Of a DNA stretch of 56,012 nt, positions 43,398 to 51,132 are shown in pieces. Where the stretch lies: assembly GCA_964522605.1 (NCBI GenBank), contig CAZFWV010000007.1:1-56012 (forward strand), read 5' to 3'. Position 1 is the first letter of the stretch; each line of letters starts with the position of its first letter. The notes beneath the pieces were generated by a model. The model was not told the DNA's origin and did no database searches. It saw only the letters and a program-made list of their open reading frames with translations. Position numbers and translations under genes: made by a program. This stretch comes from CAVZLD01 sp964522605. Its GTDB lineage: Bacteria; Planctomycetota; Planctomycetia; Pirellulales; Pirellulaceae.

Positions 43398-44096
43398 TTA
43401 TTTGGTCAGCTCGACTTTCGTCGCGCCGTCCAGGAAACAGGCGTTTCCTTCATCCGTATCCAGATGGACTTCCAGTTTGCTCGTTTCGTCCGCACGCACG
43501 ATCACGTCTTCCAACACGGTGGTGCATCCGGGCGACTCGATCCGCAAGCTCATTCGAGCGCCATTTTCGACGCCTATTCGTTTTGCCTGGGCAAAGCTCA
43601 TGTGAACATGACGCGCCGCGCGAATCACCCCTTCGTGCAGGTCGACCACGCCATGCGGGCCGACCAGAACGCATCCGGGAGTGCCCTCGATCTTGCCGCT
43701 CATTCGCACCGGGACGTCGATCCCCAGGGAAATTGCGTCGGTGAAGGCGAGTTCGACTTGGCTGTGCGGTCGGGTCGGTCCCAGGACCCGCAGTTGAGGC
43801 AGCATCCGGCGGCGTGGTCCAACCAACATGACGGTCTGTTCGGCGGCGAAGAACCCGTCCTGATACAAAGGCTTCATCGGAGTCAAGGTCGCGCCCGGGC
43901 CGAAGAGGATCTCGACGTGCTCGTCCGTCAGATGACAGTGACGCGCCGAGATGCTGACGACCAACTCGCCGCCTTGCGGAGCGGATCGACCGTTGGCCGG
44001 TTGCGCGCCGCCGTCCGTCAGCGACGGTTGGGAATAGACAATCTGCCGCACTATCTGTTCGATGGTGGCCCGATCCAGCGTGCCCGAGGCGATCAT
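43398..44096 (-). CDS. pduL: PduL-type phosphate acyltransferase, BMC-targeted
   Basis: A 232-residue PduL-family (PF06130-type) phosphotransacylase that converts lactoyl-CoA (or propionyl-CoA) plus phosphate to acyl-phosphate and recycles CoA inside the shell. The N-terminal helix SGTLDRATIEQIVRQIVYSQ then a Pro/Ala/Gly linker looks like an encapsulation peptide. Zinc ligands are in ISARHCHLTDEH (H53, H55), and a second His pair is in RAARHVHMSF. The start codon overlaps the deoR stop as ATGA, pointing to coupled translation. It is of normal length. Confidence 0.94.
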   Translation of the reverse strand: MIASGTLDRATIEQIVRQIVYSQPSLTDGGAQPANGRSAPQGGELVVSISARHCHLTDEHVEILFGPGATLTPMKPLYQDGFFAAEQTVMLVGPRRRMLPQLRVLGPTRPHSQVELAFTDAISLGIDVPVRMSGKIEGTPGCVLVGPHGVVDLHEGVIRAARHVHMSFAQAKRIGVENGARMSLRIESPGCTTVLEDVIVRADETSKLEVHLDTDEGNACFLDGATKVELTK

Positions 44097-44905
44097 CCCG
44101 AGTTGCTCCTTGAAGGGGAAGGGTTCGCGTGGTGAATTCCGTTTGCCGCGGTCGAAATCAACAGGCGGACATCCGCCGCGGTAATCTTCTCTTGCCACGA
44201 AGGGCTGATCTCGTCGTCGACCACCAGAGCGTCGACGTCCGACAACTCACACAACAAAGCCAAACTCTGGTGGCCAAACTTCGTACTGTCGGCCAGGACA
44301 ATGACTTCTTCCGCCGCCCGCATCATGGCCTGTTCGGTTTCAACCAACAGCAAATTGCTGTTGAAGCAACCACGGTCCGTAATCCCGGCGACGCTCAAAA
44401 ATGCTCGCTGCACCGTCAATTCGCGAAGCATCTGGTTGGCGTAGGGCCCCAAACTGACGCCGGTCCGCTGATGCACGTAGCCACCAATCAGGACCAGGTC
44501 GTGGTTGCCTCGCGAAGTCAGCAAGGTGGCGACCGGTAAGGAGTTGGTCACGACCTGCAGGCTGCGCCCGACCAGTTGTTGCGCGAATTCGTAAGTGGTG
44601 CTGCCCCCGTCCAAGAGGATCGTGTCGCCTTCCTCAACCAGCTCCGCGGCACAGGCGGCGATTTGTTTTTTCTTTTCCCATTGCGCTCGCTGCCGCTGCT
44701 CAAAATGCGGCAGCTTGGGCGAGGGTCCGGTGTAAAAGACGCCCCCGTGCGTCCGCCTGGCCTCGCCCGTCTCCTCGAGAAAATCTAGATCACGCCGAAT
44801 GGTGGACGGCGAAACCTGCATTTCTTGGGCAAGTTCGTGCAGCGAAGCGAAGCCGCGTTGGCGGACCAGTTCTAGCAGGCGGCTGCGCCGCTCTTCCGAT
44901 GTCAT
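44093..44905 (-). CDS. DeoR-family transcriptional regulator
   Basis: A 270-residue repressor. The N-terminal helix-turn-helix is RRSRLLELVRQRGFASLHELAQEMQVSPSTIRRDLDFLEETGEARRTHGG, the DeoR signature. The C-terminal sensor domain has the isomerase-like fold with IAACAAELVEEGDTILLDGGSTTYEFAQQL and VLADSTKFGHQSLA. It leads the BMC operon and overlaps pduL, so it probably senses a phosphorylated sugar intermediate and controls the operon, including itself. The ATG of MTSEERR has GGAG just upstream; a longer start at 44998 is less likely. Confidence 0.93.
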   Translation of the reverse strand: MTSEERRSRLLELVRQRGFASLHELAQEMQVSPSTIRRDLDFLEETGEARRTHGGVFYTGPSPKLPHFEQRQRAQWEKKKQIAACAAELVEEGDTILLDGGSTTYEFAQQLVGRSLQVVTNSLPVATLLTSRGNHDLVLIGGYVHQRTGVSLGPYANQMLRELTVQRAFLSVAGITDRGCFNSNLLLVETEQAMMRAAEEVIVLADSTKFGHQSLALLCELSDVDALVVDDEISPSWQEKITAADVRLLISTAANGIHHANPSPSRSNSG

Positions 44906-45428
44906 CGTCTCCAGCCCGCCTTCCCTCGGAAGCCTCCGAGGACTCGTCCATCGGGGAATCGCTCCGATTATGACGCCCATTTCGCCGAAAGCAATCATCT
45001 GGCTGGAGAAAACAGTCAGAATCCTTCAAATTACGACAGAGTTCTTTCATTCATGAGAGAGATTCTGGTCGGACCGTGGGTGGAAGGCCGTTGGGAGCGG
45101 CGGCAAGAGGAGACGCGGAAGGGATCGGCTGCGACGGGTGCGGCTCAGTCCATCGCGAATCGCGGCGGACGACATTCGGGCCCTCAACAATCAGAACTCC
45201 TTGTTCGTGTTCGTCACTCGCCGGCTCCTCCATCCCTGGCCGTCCAACAGGGATTCCGCGGAATCCCCAGGTACTCCTGTTGACCATTCCGACCCCAGCT
45301 CAAAGCCGCAGAAGCGGACATGCACCCGCCGAAGCTTGTGCGGAGGACGGGACCAGGAGATACTCGACCATCCGGCCGTCGCCGGCAACCGGACGATCTC
45401 GAGGCTCGATGCTTCCCTGAGCACGACG
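44906..45428. promoter_or_regulatory. Candidate promoter/operator region for the BMC operon
   Basis: A 523-base spacer between the divergent DeoR and GNAT genes. An AT-richer stretch lies at about 44988-45060 and is the most likely promoter zone for the operon. No exact -35/-10 or operator can be named. Short frames here lack ribosome binding sites and protein features, so none is called as a gene. Confidence 0.35.
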
Positions 45429-45944
45429 ATGCCCGCGATTCTGCGACTTTCAAAAACACTTTCCTTCGGAGCGGAGGGCGGGCGGGAGTGCGCTTCGAAA
45501 CGGTGCGGACTGATCCGGATTCGGCATTACCTCGGACCCGGCGACGCCCTGCCTTGGTTGCAGGTTCAGCAGGAGGCGCTCCCGAGTCAACGCGGCGGCC
45601 GGTTGCGCACGGAGGCCGACTTTCGTCGAATGTGGCTGACGCAGAGTTGGTGGCGACCAGATCGGTTGATGTTCGCCTGTCTTCACGAGAGCTCACTGGA
45701 GGACTGCGATTCCCATCGAGTCGTCGGCACGATCGGATTTCGGCCTGTCACGGCCGCGACCGCCCGACTTTTCTGGCTTGCCGTCCGCCCCCGATGGCAG
45801 CGGCGCGGGGTGGGACGGTCGCTTGTCCAGGCCGTGGAGCAACAATGCGTCCGCTCGGGCATTTATCGGCTCGAACTGGAAACGCTCCCCGACTGGTCCG
45901 GAGCCATCGCCTTTTACCGGTCTCTCGGTTTTTCAGTTCAATAA
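45429..45944 (+). CDS. GNAT-family N-acetyltransferase
   Basis: A 171-residue GNAT protein. Motif A is FWLAVRPRWQRRGVGRSLVQAVEQQC with the acetyl-CoA loop RRGVGR, and the C-terminal IYRLELETLPDWSGAIAFYRSLGF fits motif B, where the Tyr-Phe pair often helps catalysis. The N-terminal part GGRLRTEADFRRMW is variable. It would transfer acetyl groups to an amine of an unknown small molecule or protein. A longer in-frame start at 45138 was rejected since it gives only low-complexity residues upstream. It is divergent from the BMC operon and has no clear link to it. Confidence 0.82.
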   Translation: MPAILRLSKTLSFGAEGGRECASKRCGLIRIRHYLGPGDALPWLQVQQEALPSQRGGRLRTEADFRRMWLTQSWWRPDRLMFACLHESSLEDCDSHRVVGTIGFRPVTAATARLFWLAVRPRWQRRGVGRSLVQAVEQQCVRSGIYRLELETLPDWSGAIAFYRSLGFSVQ

Positions 45945-46339
45945 TCCTTACCTCACTCGTCCGCTGCAACGCAGGGACAGGCAATGCGTCCGTCGCGCGT
46001 CGCGAACCCAAGGACAGGCGCCGCAGAGACGAGGATCAGGGTGTGAGTAAAAAACGCTGAAATATGGATGGGGACTGTTCGAAAAAGACTGGGCGCGACG
46101 CTGGCTGCGACGCGAGGACAGGCAATGTGTTGTGCGAGGACAGGCAATGTGTTGTGCTTGACGTTCGATTCTCGTTGAACGGGAAGTTGAAGGCGTCGGT
46201 TATCGCTTCGTGTCCGCAGACGCCTTCGGCTTGCCGTTAAACGAATTGCGGGTCCTCACTGTAGGGACAACGCGGGCACAACGCAGGGACAGGCATTGCT
46301 AGGGGCGGTGGATTCGGGGTTTCGGGGAGGGGGTGGAGC
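45945..46339. other. Spacer with repeated AGGACAGGCAATG words
   Basis: A 395-base spacer ahead of the lipid gene cluster. It holds a 22-base unit duplicated exactly in tandem (46114-46135 and 46136-46157), and further AGGGACAGGCA words near 45971 and 46275. No gene is seen. The promoter of the OleD-like gene should lie at the right end. Confidence 0.5.
46114..46157 (+). repeat. Tandem duplication of a 22-base unit
   Basis: GAGGACAGGCAATGTGTTGT followed by GC is present twice, head to tail, without a change. Shorter variants (GGGACAGGCAATG near 45971, GGGACAGGCATTG near 46275) lie in the same spacer. Confidence 0.9.
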
Positions 46340-47332
46340 ATGCGGGCGTTGGTGACGGGAGCCGGGGGGTTTCTGGGGCGGCGGGTGGCGGAGATGTTGG
46401 TCGAGCGGGGCGACAAGGTACGCTCCCTGTCCCGGAAGTCGTACCCGGTGCTGGATGAGCTGGGGGTGGAGACCTTTCAGGGGGACGTGCGCGATCCGGA
46501 GGCGGTGCGTGCGGCTTGCCGCGGCGTGGACGTCGTCTTTCACGTTGCGGCAATCTCGGGGATCTGGGGCCCTTGGGAGCTTTTTCATGGGATCAACACG
46601 CGGGGTACGGAGCATGTGCTGCAGGCCTGCCAGGCGGAGCGGATCTCGCGATTGGTCTACACCAGTTCGCCCAGCGTGACGTTTGATGGGTCCGACCAGT
46701 GCGGCGTGGACGAGTCGGCCCCGTATCCCGACCGCTGGTTGTGTCACTATCCGCACTCGAAGGCCCTGGCGGAGCAGCGCGTTTTGGCGGCCGATGGGGA
46801 GCATGGGCTGCGAACATGTGCCCTGCGACCCCATCTCATATGGGGGCCCGGTGATCCCCACCTGATCCCGCGGTTACTCGAGCGGGCTCGGGCAGGTCAG
46901 TTGCGTCGTGTGGGAGATGGCCAGAATCTGATCGATGTGACATTCATCGATAATGCGGCGGTGGCCCATCTCCAGGCGGCGGACCGGCTAGAGGACGGTT
47001 CGCCCGTTTGTGGCCGCGCGTATTTTCTGAGTCAGGGCGAGCCGGTCAACTGTTGGGCTTGGATCAACCGCCTGTTGGAATTGGCAGGACTCTCTCCTGT
47101 GGACCGAAGTCTCTCCGTCGCTGCCGCCTGGCGAATTGGATCCGTGCTCGAAATGGTCCATCGCGTGTTTCGGCTTGGCGCGGAGCCGCGGATGACGCGG
47201 TTTCTGGCAGCTCAACTGGGGCGGAATCACTATTTCGACACGCGTCGCGCTCAGGAGGATTTCGGCTATGCGCCGCGGATTTCGACGGAGGAAGGGATGC
47301 AGCGTCTTGCCAATTCCTGGCTGAATCGGTAG
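46340..47332 (+). CDS. OleD-like extended short-chain dehydrogenase
   Basis: A 330-residue NAD(P)-dependent reductase. Cofactor motif GAGGFLG is at 7-13, and the catalytic Tyr-Lys are Y137/K141 in HYPHSKALAE. The sequence closely follows OleD, the 2-alkyl-3-oxoalkanoate reductase of bacterial olefin synthesis: VYTSSPSVTFDG, LRPHLIWGPGDPHLIPRLLERARAGQLRRVGDGQNLIDVTFIDNAA. Relatives also include 3-beta-hydroxysteroid dehydrogenases, so a ketone-reducing role on a long-chain substrate is likely. GGAGG lies just before the ATG. It starts the FAS-like cluster, 35 bases ahead of the ketosynthase. No OleA, OleB or OleC gene is in the window. Confidence 0.85.
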   Translation: MRALVTGAGGFLGRRVAEMLVERGDKVRSLSRKSYPVLDELGVETFQGDVRDPEAVRAACRGVDVVFHVAAISGIWGPWELFHGINTRGTEHVLQACQAERISRLVYTSSPSVTFDGSDQCGVDESAPYPDRWLCHYPHSKALAEQRVLAADGEHGLRTCALRPHLIWGPGDPHLIPRLLERARAGQLRRVGDGQNLIDVTFIDNAAVAHLQAADRLEDGSPVCGRAYFLSQGEPVNCWAWINRLLELAGLSPVDRSLSVAAAWRIGSVLEMVHRVFRLGAEPRMTRFLAAQLGRNHYFDTRRAQEDFGYAPRISTEEGMQRLANSWLNR

Positions 47333-47367
47333 CCTCAACAAGTTGTCGAAATCGCAAGGATCGCAGT

Positions 47368-48627
47368 ATGATCGCTTCGTCGTCACCCGTTGAACTTCCG
47401 GATAACCAGCGGATCGTGATCACCGGTATCGGGCTCACGGCTCCCAACGGAAATGACCTCGCGACCTTCCGCGAGAGCTTACTGGAGGGTCGCAGTGGGG
47501 TCCGGCCGTATGAAGTGCGCTATTTCGGGAAGACGCTGGCGGGAATCTGCGACTTTAATGTGCAGCAGTATCAGAGCCGCAAGGATGCCCGCCGAGGCAC
47601 GCGGGCTGGATCGGTGGGGATTTTCAGCAGTCAGGAGGCGATCCGGGAAAGTGGTCTCGATTGGTCGAACGTCGACAAGTCGCGCGTGGGGATCTACATC
47701 GGAGTGACGGAGCACGGCAACGTCGAAACGGAGAACGAGATCTACCAGCTGAAGGGTTTTGACTACGACACGTCGTACTGGTCGCACCATCACAATCCAC
47801 GAACGGTGGCGAACAATCCGGCCGGTGAAGTGGCCTTGAATATGGAGGTGACGGGTCCTCATTACACGATCGGAGCGGCGTGTGCCGCAGGCAATGCGGG
47901 CCTGATCCAAGGGGCGCAGATGCTGCGCCTGGGCGAGTGTGATGTTGCGCTGGCGGGCGGCGTCTCGGAAAGCATTCACACCTTCGGCATCTTCGCCAGC
48001 TTCCGCAGCCAGGGGGCGCTTGCCGCACACGAAGATCCCGCGCGGGCCTCGCGGCCCTTTGACGTGCACCGGACGGGAATCGTCGTGGCCGAGGGCGGCT
48101 GCATGTATGTATTGGAGCGACTCGACGATGCTCGCCGACGGGGCGCCACGATTCACGGAGAACTGGTCGGCTACGCCATGAATACCGATGCGACCGATTT
48201 CGTCCTGCCGAATGCGCAGCGGCAGGCGGAGTGCATTCGGCTGGCGCTGAAACGCGCCGGCCTGGTGCCGGAGCAGATCGACGTGGTGAGCACGCATGCG
48301 ACGGGCACGACCAGTGGAGATACACAGGAATGCTCCGCCCTGCGTGACGTGTTTGGATGCTCGGAGCGGACCCGTTTCAACAACACGAAGAGCTTTATCG
48401 GACACAGCATGGGGGCCGCGGGAGCCTTGGAATTGGCCGGCAATCTGCCCTCGTTTCGCGATGGGACCTGCCATGCCACGATTAACGTCGAAGAATTGGA
48501 TCCCGATTGCGAACTGCCTGGGTTGGTGGTGAATCAACCTCGTGAGGTTGGCAAAATCCAGTACCTGTTAAACAATTCCTTCGGGATGCTCGGGATCAAC
48601 TCCGTCCTGATCGTCAAGAAGTTCTGA
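47368..48627 (+). CDS. Divergent beta-ketoacyl-ACP synthase (KAS II/FabF-like)
   Basis: A 419-residue thiolase-fold condensing enzyme. The Cys-His-His triad is complete: C172 in AACAAGNAG, H310 in STHATGTTSGD and H346 in KSFIGHSMGAAG. The N-terminal VITGIGLTAPNGND and GVYIGVTEH-like GIYIGVTEHGN match the FabF fold. It differs from housekeeping FabF by the loop NEIYQLKGFDYDTSYWSHHHNPRT around residues 123-146. It would extend an acyl chain on the neighbouring ACP by decarboxylative condensation with malonyl-ACP. AAGGA sits 7 bases upstream of the chosen ATG. An earlier frame overlapping the OleD-like gene is not real. Confidence 0.88.
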   Translation: MIASSSPVELPDNQRIVITGIGLTAPNGNDLATFRESLLEGRSGVRPYEVRYFGKTLAGICDFNVQQYQSRKDARRGTRAGSVGIFSSQEAIRESGLDWSNVDKSRVGIYIGVTEHGNVETENEIYQLKGFDYDTSYWSHHHNPRTVANNPAGEVALNMEVTGPHYTIGAACAAGNAGLIQGAQMLRLGECDVALAGGVSESIHTFGIFASFRSQGALAAHEDPARASRPFDVHRTGIVVAEGGCMYVLERLDDARRRGATIHGELVGYAMNTDATDFVLPNAQRQAECIRLALKRAGLVPEQIDVVSTHATGTTSGDTQECSALRDVFGCSERTRFNNTKSFIGHSMGAAGALELAGNLPSFRDGTCHATINVEELDPDCELPGLVVNQPREVGKIQYLLNNSFGMLGINSVLIVKKF

Positions 48628-48723
48628 TCCCAGATCCTCTTTGGCCCGAGCGACGGATCACGTTTCTGTCTTTGTTTCCAGATTGCGATAACTTTTTTGG
48701 ATTGTTGGGAGAGAGTGACACGC

Positions 48724-48987
48724 ATGACGCCGCACGAGATACGAGGAGTGATTCTCGATATCCTGGAGGATATTGCCCCGGATGACGACCTGAGCAGCCT
48801 CAAGGACGACGTCCCGTTTCGCGATCAGCTGGAACTGGACAGCATGGATTTTCTGGACATCGTGATGGAGTTGCGGAAGCGCTATCGCGTCCAGATTCCT
48901 GAGGAAGACTATCCACAGCTGGCGAGCATGGAGAGCACCTGCAATTATCTCGAACCTTTGATGAAGGACGTCGAAGCGATCAACTGA
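48724..48987 (+). CDS. Dedicated acyl carrier protein
   Basis: An 87-residue acidic helical protein. The phosphopantetheine attachment site is S40 in LELDSMDFLDIV, a DSM/DSL-type motif in the usual helix II position. The C-terminal MESTCNYLEPLM fits helix IV. It differs from primary-metabolism ACPs by the DSMDF start and is probably the cluster-specific carrier. GGGAGAGAG lies upstream of the ATG. It lies 96 bases after the ketosynthase. Confidence 0.88.
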   Translation: MTPHEIRGVILDILEDIAPDDDLSSLKDDVPFRDQLELDSMDFLDIVMELRKRYRVQIPEEDYPQLASMESTCNYLEPLMKDVEAIN

Positions 48988-49038
48988 TGGAAGGTCGGAG
49001 GCTGGGCAGACCGTGACGCGTCGGTTTTGAAGTTGCAG

Positions 49039-49169
49039 GTAGCCGAATTCGTGAGAATTCGGGGGCCGGTTTTGAAGTGCAGGTAGCCGAATTCGTGAGA
49101 ATTCGGGGACGGTGCGACTGGGTGCCCCCTGCGACACCCCTCCGAATTCTCACGAATTCGGCTACCTGC
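49039..49169. repeat. Hairpin repeat R3, three copies
   Basis: CCGAATTCGTGAGAATTCGG occurs twice in direct orientation (in 49039-49062 and 49083-49106), each preceded by GCAGGTAG, and once inverted (49142-49169). The direct copies sit in a 45-base tandem duplication with CGGTTTTGAAG. The inverted copy could pair with either direct copy into a stem over 20 bases long. The array fills the 296-base gap between the ACP and first oxidoreductase genes. Confidence 0.92.
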
Positions 49170-49283
49170 CGTCGAAATGTGCATCTTCGAACCGCGCGGC
49201 TCGGGTGATGACGCGGCGTGCTCTCGGAACCTCATGAACGGTCGCCCTCACAAGACCTTCGTCGGCCTGTAGGCATCGGCGCG

Positions 49284-50678
49284 ATGTACGACACAATCAT
49301 CATCGGTGCAGGGATGTCCGGGTTGGCGGCAGGGATACGGCTGGCCCACTACGACCAGCGCGTCTGCATTCTGGAGCGTCACTACACGATCGGCGGACTC
49401 AACTCCTTCTATCGTCTGCGAGGCCGAGATTACGACGTCGGGCTGCATGCCGTCACCAATTTCGCCCCGCGGACGGAACGCCGAAGTCCGTTGTCTCGGT
49501 TGCTCCGCCAATTGCGTTTCCGCTTGGAAGATTTTGCGCTCGCCCCCCAGATTGGTTCGACGATCGTTTTCCCGAGTGTCGAGCTGCGGTTCGGTAACGG
49601 TCTCGAACTGCTGCGATCCGAGGTGGCGCGCGCGTTCCCGTCTCAGCGACAAGCCTTTGAGCACTTGCTGACGCAAATCCTGGATTACGACGATCTGGAT
49701 TTTCGTGCCCACAGTCAGTCGGCGCGAGAGATCCTGAGTGGGATTCTGCGGGAACCGTTGCTCGTCGAAATGCTGCTATGTCCTTTGATGTGGTATGGCA
49801 GCGCGCGGGAGCATGACATGGACTTCGGTCAGTTCTGCATCATGTTCCGCAGCATCTTCATGGAAGGGCTGGCTCGACCGTTGGCCGGCGTGCGGTTGAT
49901 CCTGAAAAAGCTCGTTCGGCGGTACCGCGAGTTGGGCGGCGAGTTGCGGTTACGGGCCGGAGTCGACCGCATCCACGTTGAGAACGGGCGCGCGACGGGC
50001 GTCGTGCTGGAAGACGGGAGCCAACTGCAGGCCCGACACATCGTTTCCTCCGCGGGCTGGCTGGAAACGCAACGACTGCGGGATGATGTCCACCGGGTCG
50101 ACTCGGCGCAGGGGGGCCGCATGTCGTTTGTGGAGTCGATCTCGATCCTTGATGTGCAACCACAGCAACTCGACCACGATCGCACGATCGTATTCTATAA
50201 CGACTCCGACAAGTTTCACTGGACCTGTTGCGAAGAGCTCTGCGATGTGCGTACGGGTGTCGTTTGTTCGCCGAACAACTTTCTCTACGGCGAGTCAGAC
50301 GATTCGGCATCCCAACTTCCCGACGGGATCTTGCGCATCACATCGATTGCCAACTTTGATCTCTGGAATCAGTTGTCGCCTGAGCAATACACACTGGAAA
50401 AACTCCGGTGGTACGATCGCGCAGTGGCCTCCGCGGTGCGGTTCGTACCTGACTTCCGTCGCCATGTGGTGGACACGGATGTCTTCACGCCGACGACCAT
50501 TCGGCGGTTCACGGGGCATTCCAAGGGGGCCGTTTACGGTGCACCTTCGAAGAGAATCGATGGGACGACCGACGTGGAAAACCTGTTCCTCTGCGGGACA
50601 GATCAGGGATTTGTCGGTATCATAGGAGCGATTGTCAGCGGAATCTCGATTGCCAATCGTCATTGTCTGCCCACCTGA
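49284..50678 (+). CDS. CrtI/RetSat-type FAD oxidoreductase 1 of the lipid cluster
   Basis: A 464-residue flavoprotein. FAD-binding motif IIIGAGMSGLAAGIRLAHY begins at residue 5, followed by LERHYTIGGLNSFYRLRGRDYDVGLHAV, the phytoene-desaturase/retinol-saturase-type second segment. The C-terminus has NLFLCGTDQGFVGIIGAIVSGISIAN, the usual FAD-closing region. The middle FGQFCIMFRSIFMEGLARPLAGVRLILKKLVRRYRELGGELRLRAGVDRI is family-typical. It would desaturate, saturate or isomerise a polyunsaturated acyl chain. No phytoene synthase or other carotenoid gene is near, so carotenoid work is unlikely. The chosen ATG replaces a longer frame that runs through repeats. Confidence 0.86.
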   Translation: MYDTIIIGAGMSGLAAGIRLAHYDQRVCILERHYTIGGLNSFYRLRGRDYDVGLHAVTNFAPRTERRSPLSRLLRQLRFRLEDFALAPQIGSTIVFPSVELRFGNGLELLRSEVARAFPSQRQAFEHLLTQILDYDDLDFRAHSQSAREILSGILREPLLVEMLLCPLMWYGSAREHDMDFGQFCIMFRSIFMEGLARPLAGVRLILKKLVRRYRELGGELRLRAGVDRIHVENGRATGVVLEDGSQLQARHIVSSAGWLETQRLRDDVHRVDSAQGGRMSFVESISILDVQPQQLDHDRTIVFYNDSDKFHWTCCEELCDVRTGVVCSPNNFLYGESDDSASQLPDGILRITSIANFDLWNQLSPEQYTLEKLRWYDRAVASAVRFVPDFRRHVVDTDVFTPTTIRRFTGHSKGAVYGAPSKRIDGTTDVENLFLCGTDQGFVGIIGAIVSGISIANRHCLPT

Positions 50679-51132
50679 GCGGCCTCGGATCCGTTGTTCA
50701 CGAGGTTCTTCGGTTGGGTCCCGCCGATGGGCATCGAACGGAGTCAAGACTTAGCTCCCGCCGGAGGTCGCGCAGTTTCGAAGTGTTGATTTTTCCGAAC
50801 TTTATGAACAGGATTCACTCTGCCTCCGGAGGGTATCGCGTTCTGTTTGGACCGAAGGAGTAGCGGTAACCACGGATTGGACGGAGGGTACGGATCGGCA
50901 CGGACCGATCCGCGGACATCCGTTTTATCCGTTCGATCCGCGGTTTCTCTTCTCGATCTTCGGTGTCGCTCGACTTGTGCGTCACAGCGAACTCGGTGCG
51001 GAAGGGTGTTCTTACTTCGGAAGAACGAACAACTTTAGAGACTGCACGACCCTCCCGTGCGGTGGGAAGATGTGTCATTGCGGAAATGCGCTGCAGCGCA
51101 CGATGTTCGACTTTGTCACGGAATGAATTGTC
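50679..51132. other. Spacer with repeat R1 between two oxidoreductase genes
   Basis: A 454-base spacer inside the lipid cluster. It carries an R1 copy at 50868-50946 and no gene. The reading frames here are short and out of phase with neighbours. It may split the cluster into two transcripts. Confidence 0.55.
50868..50946. repeat. Dispersed repeat R1, copy 4
   Basis: Starts AACCACGGATTGGACGGAGG and ends CCGTTCGATCCGCGGTTTC, with a central perfect palindrome-like core CGGATCGGCACGGACCGATC. It is the best-formed copy of the family and shows the symmetric structure most clearly. Confidence 0.9.

Noticed and set aside
44988..45060. A defined DeoR operator palindrome
   Set aside because: The CATTCATGAG region is only weakly symmetric, so no specific operator is claimed.
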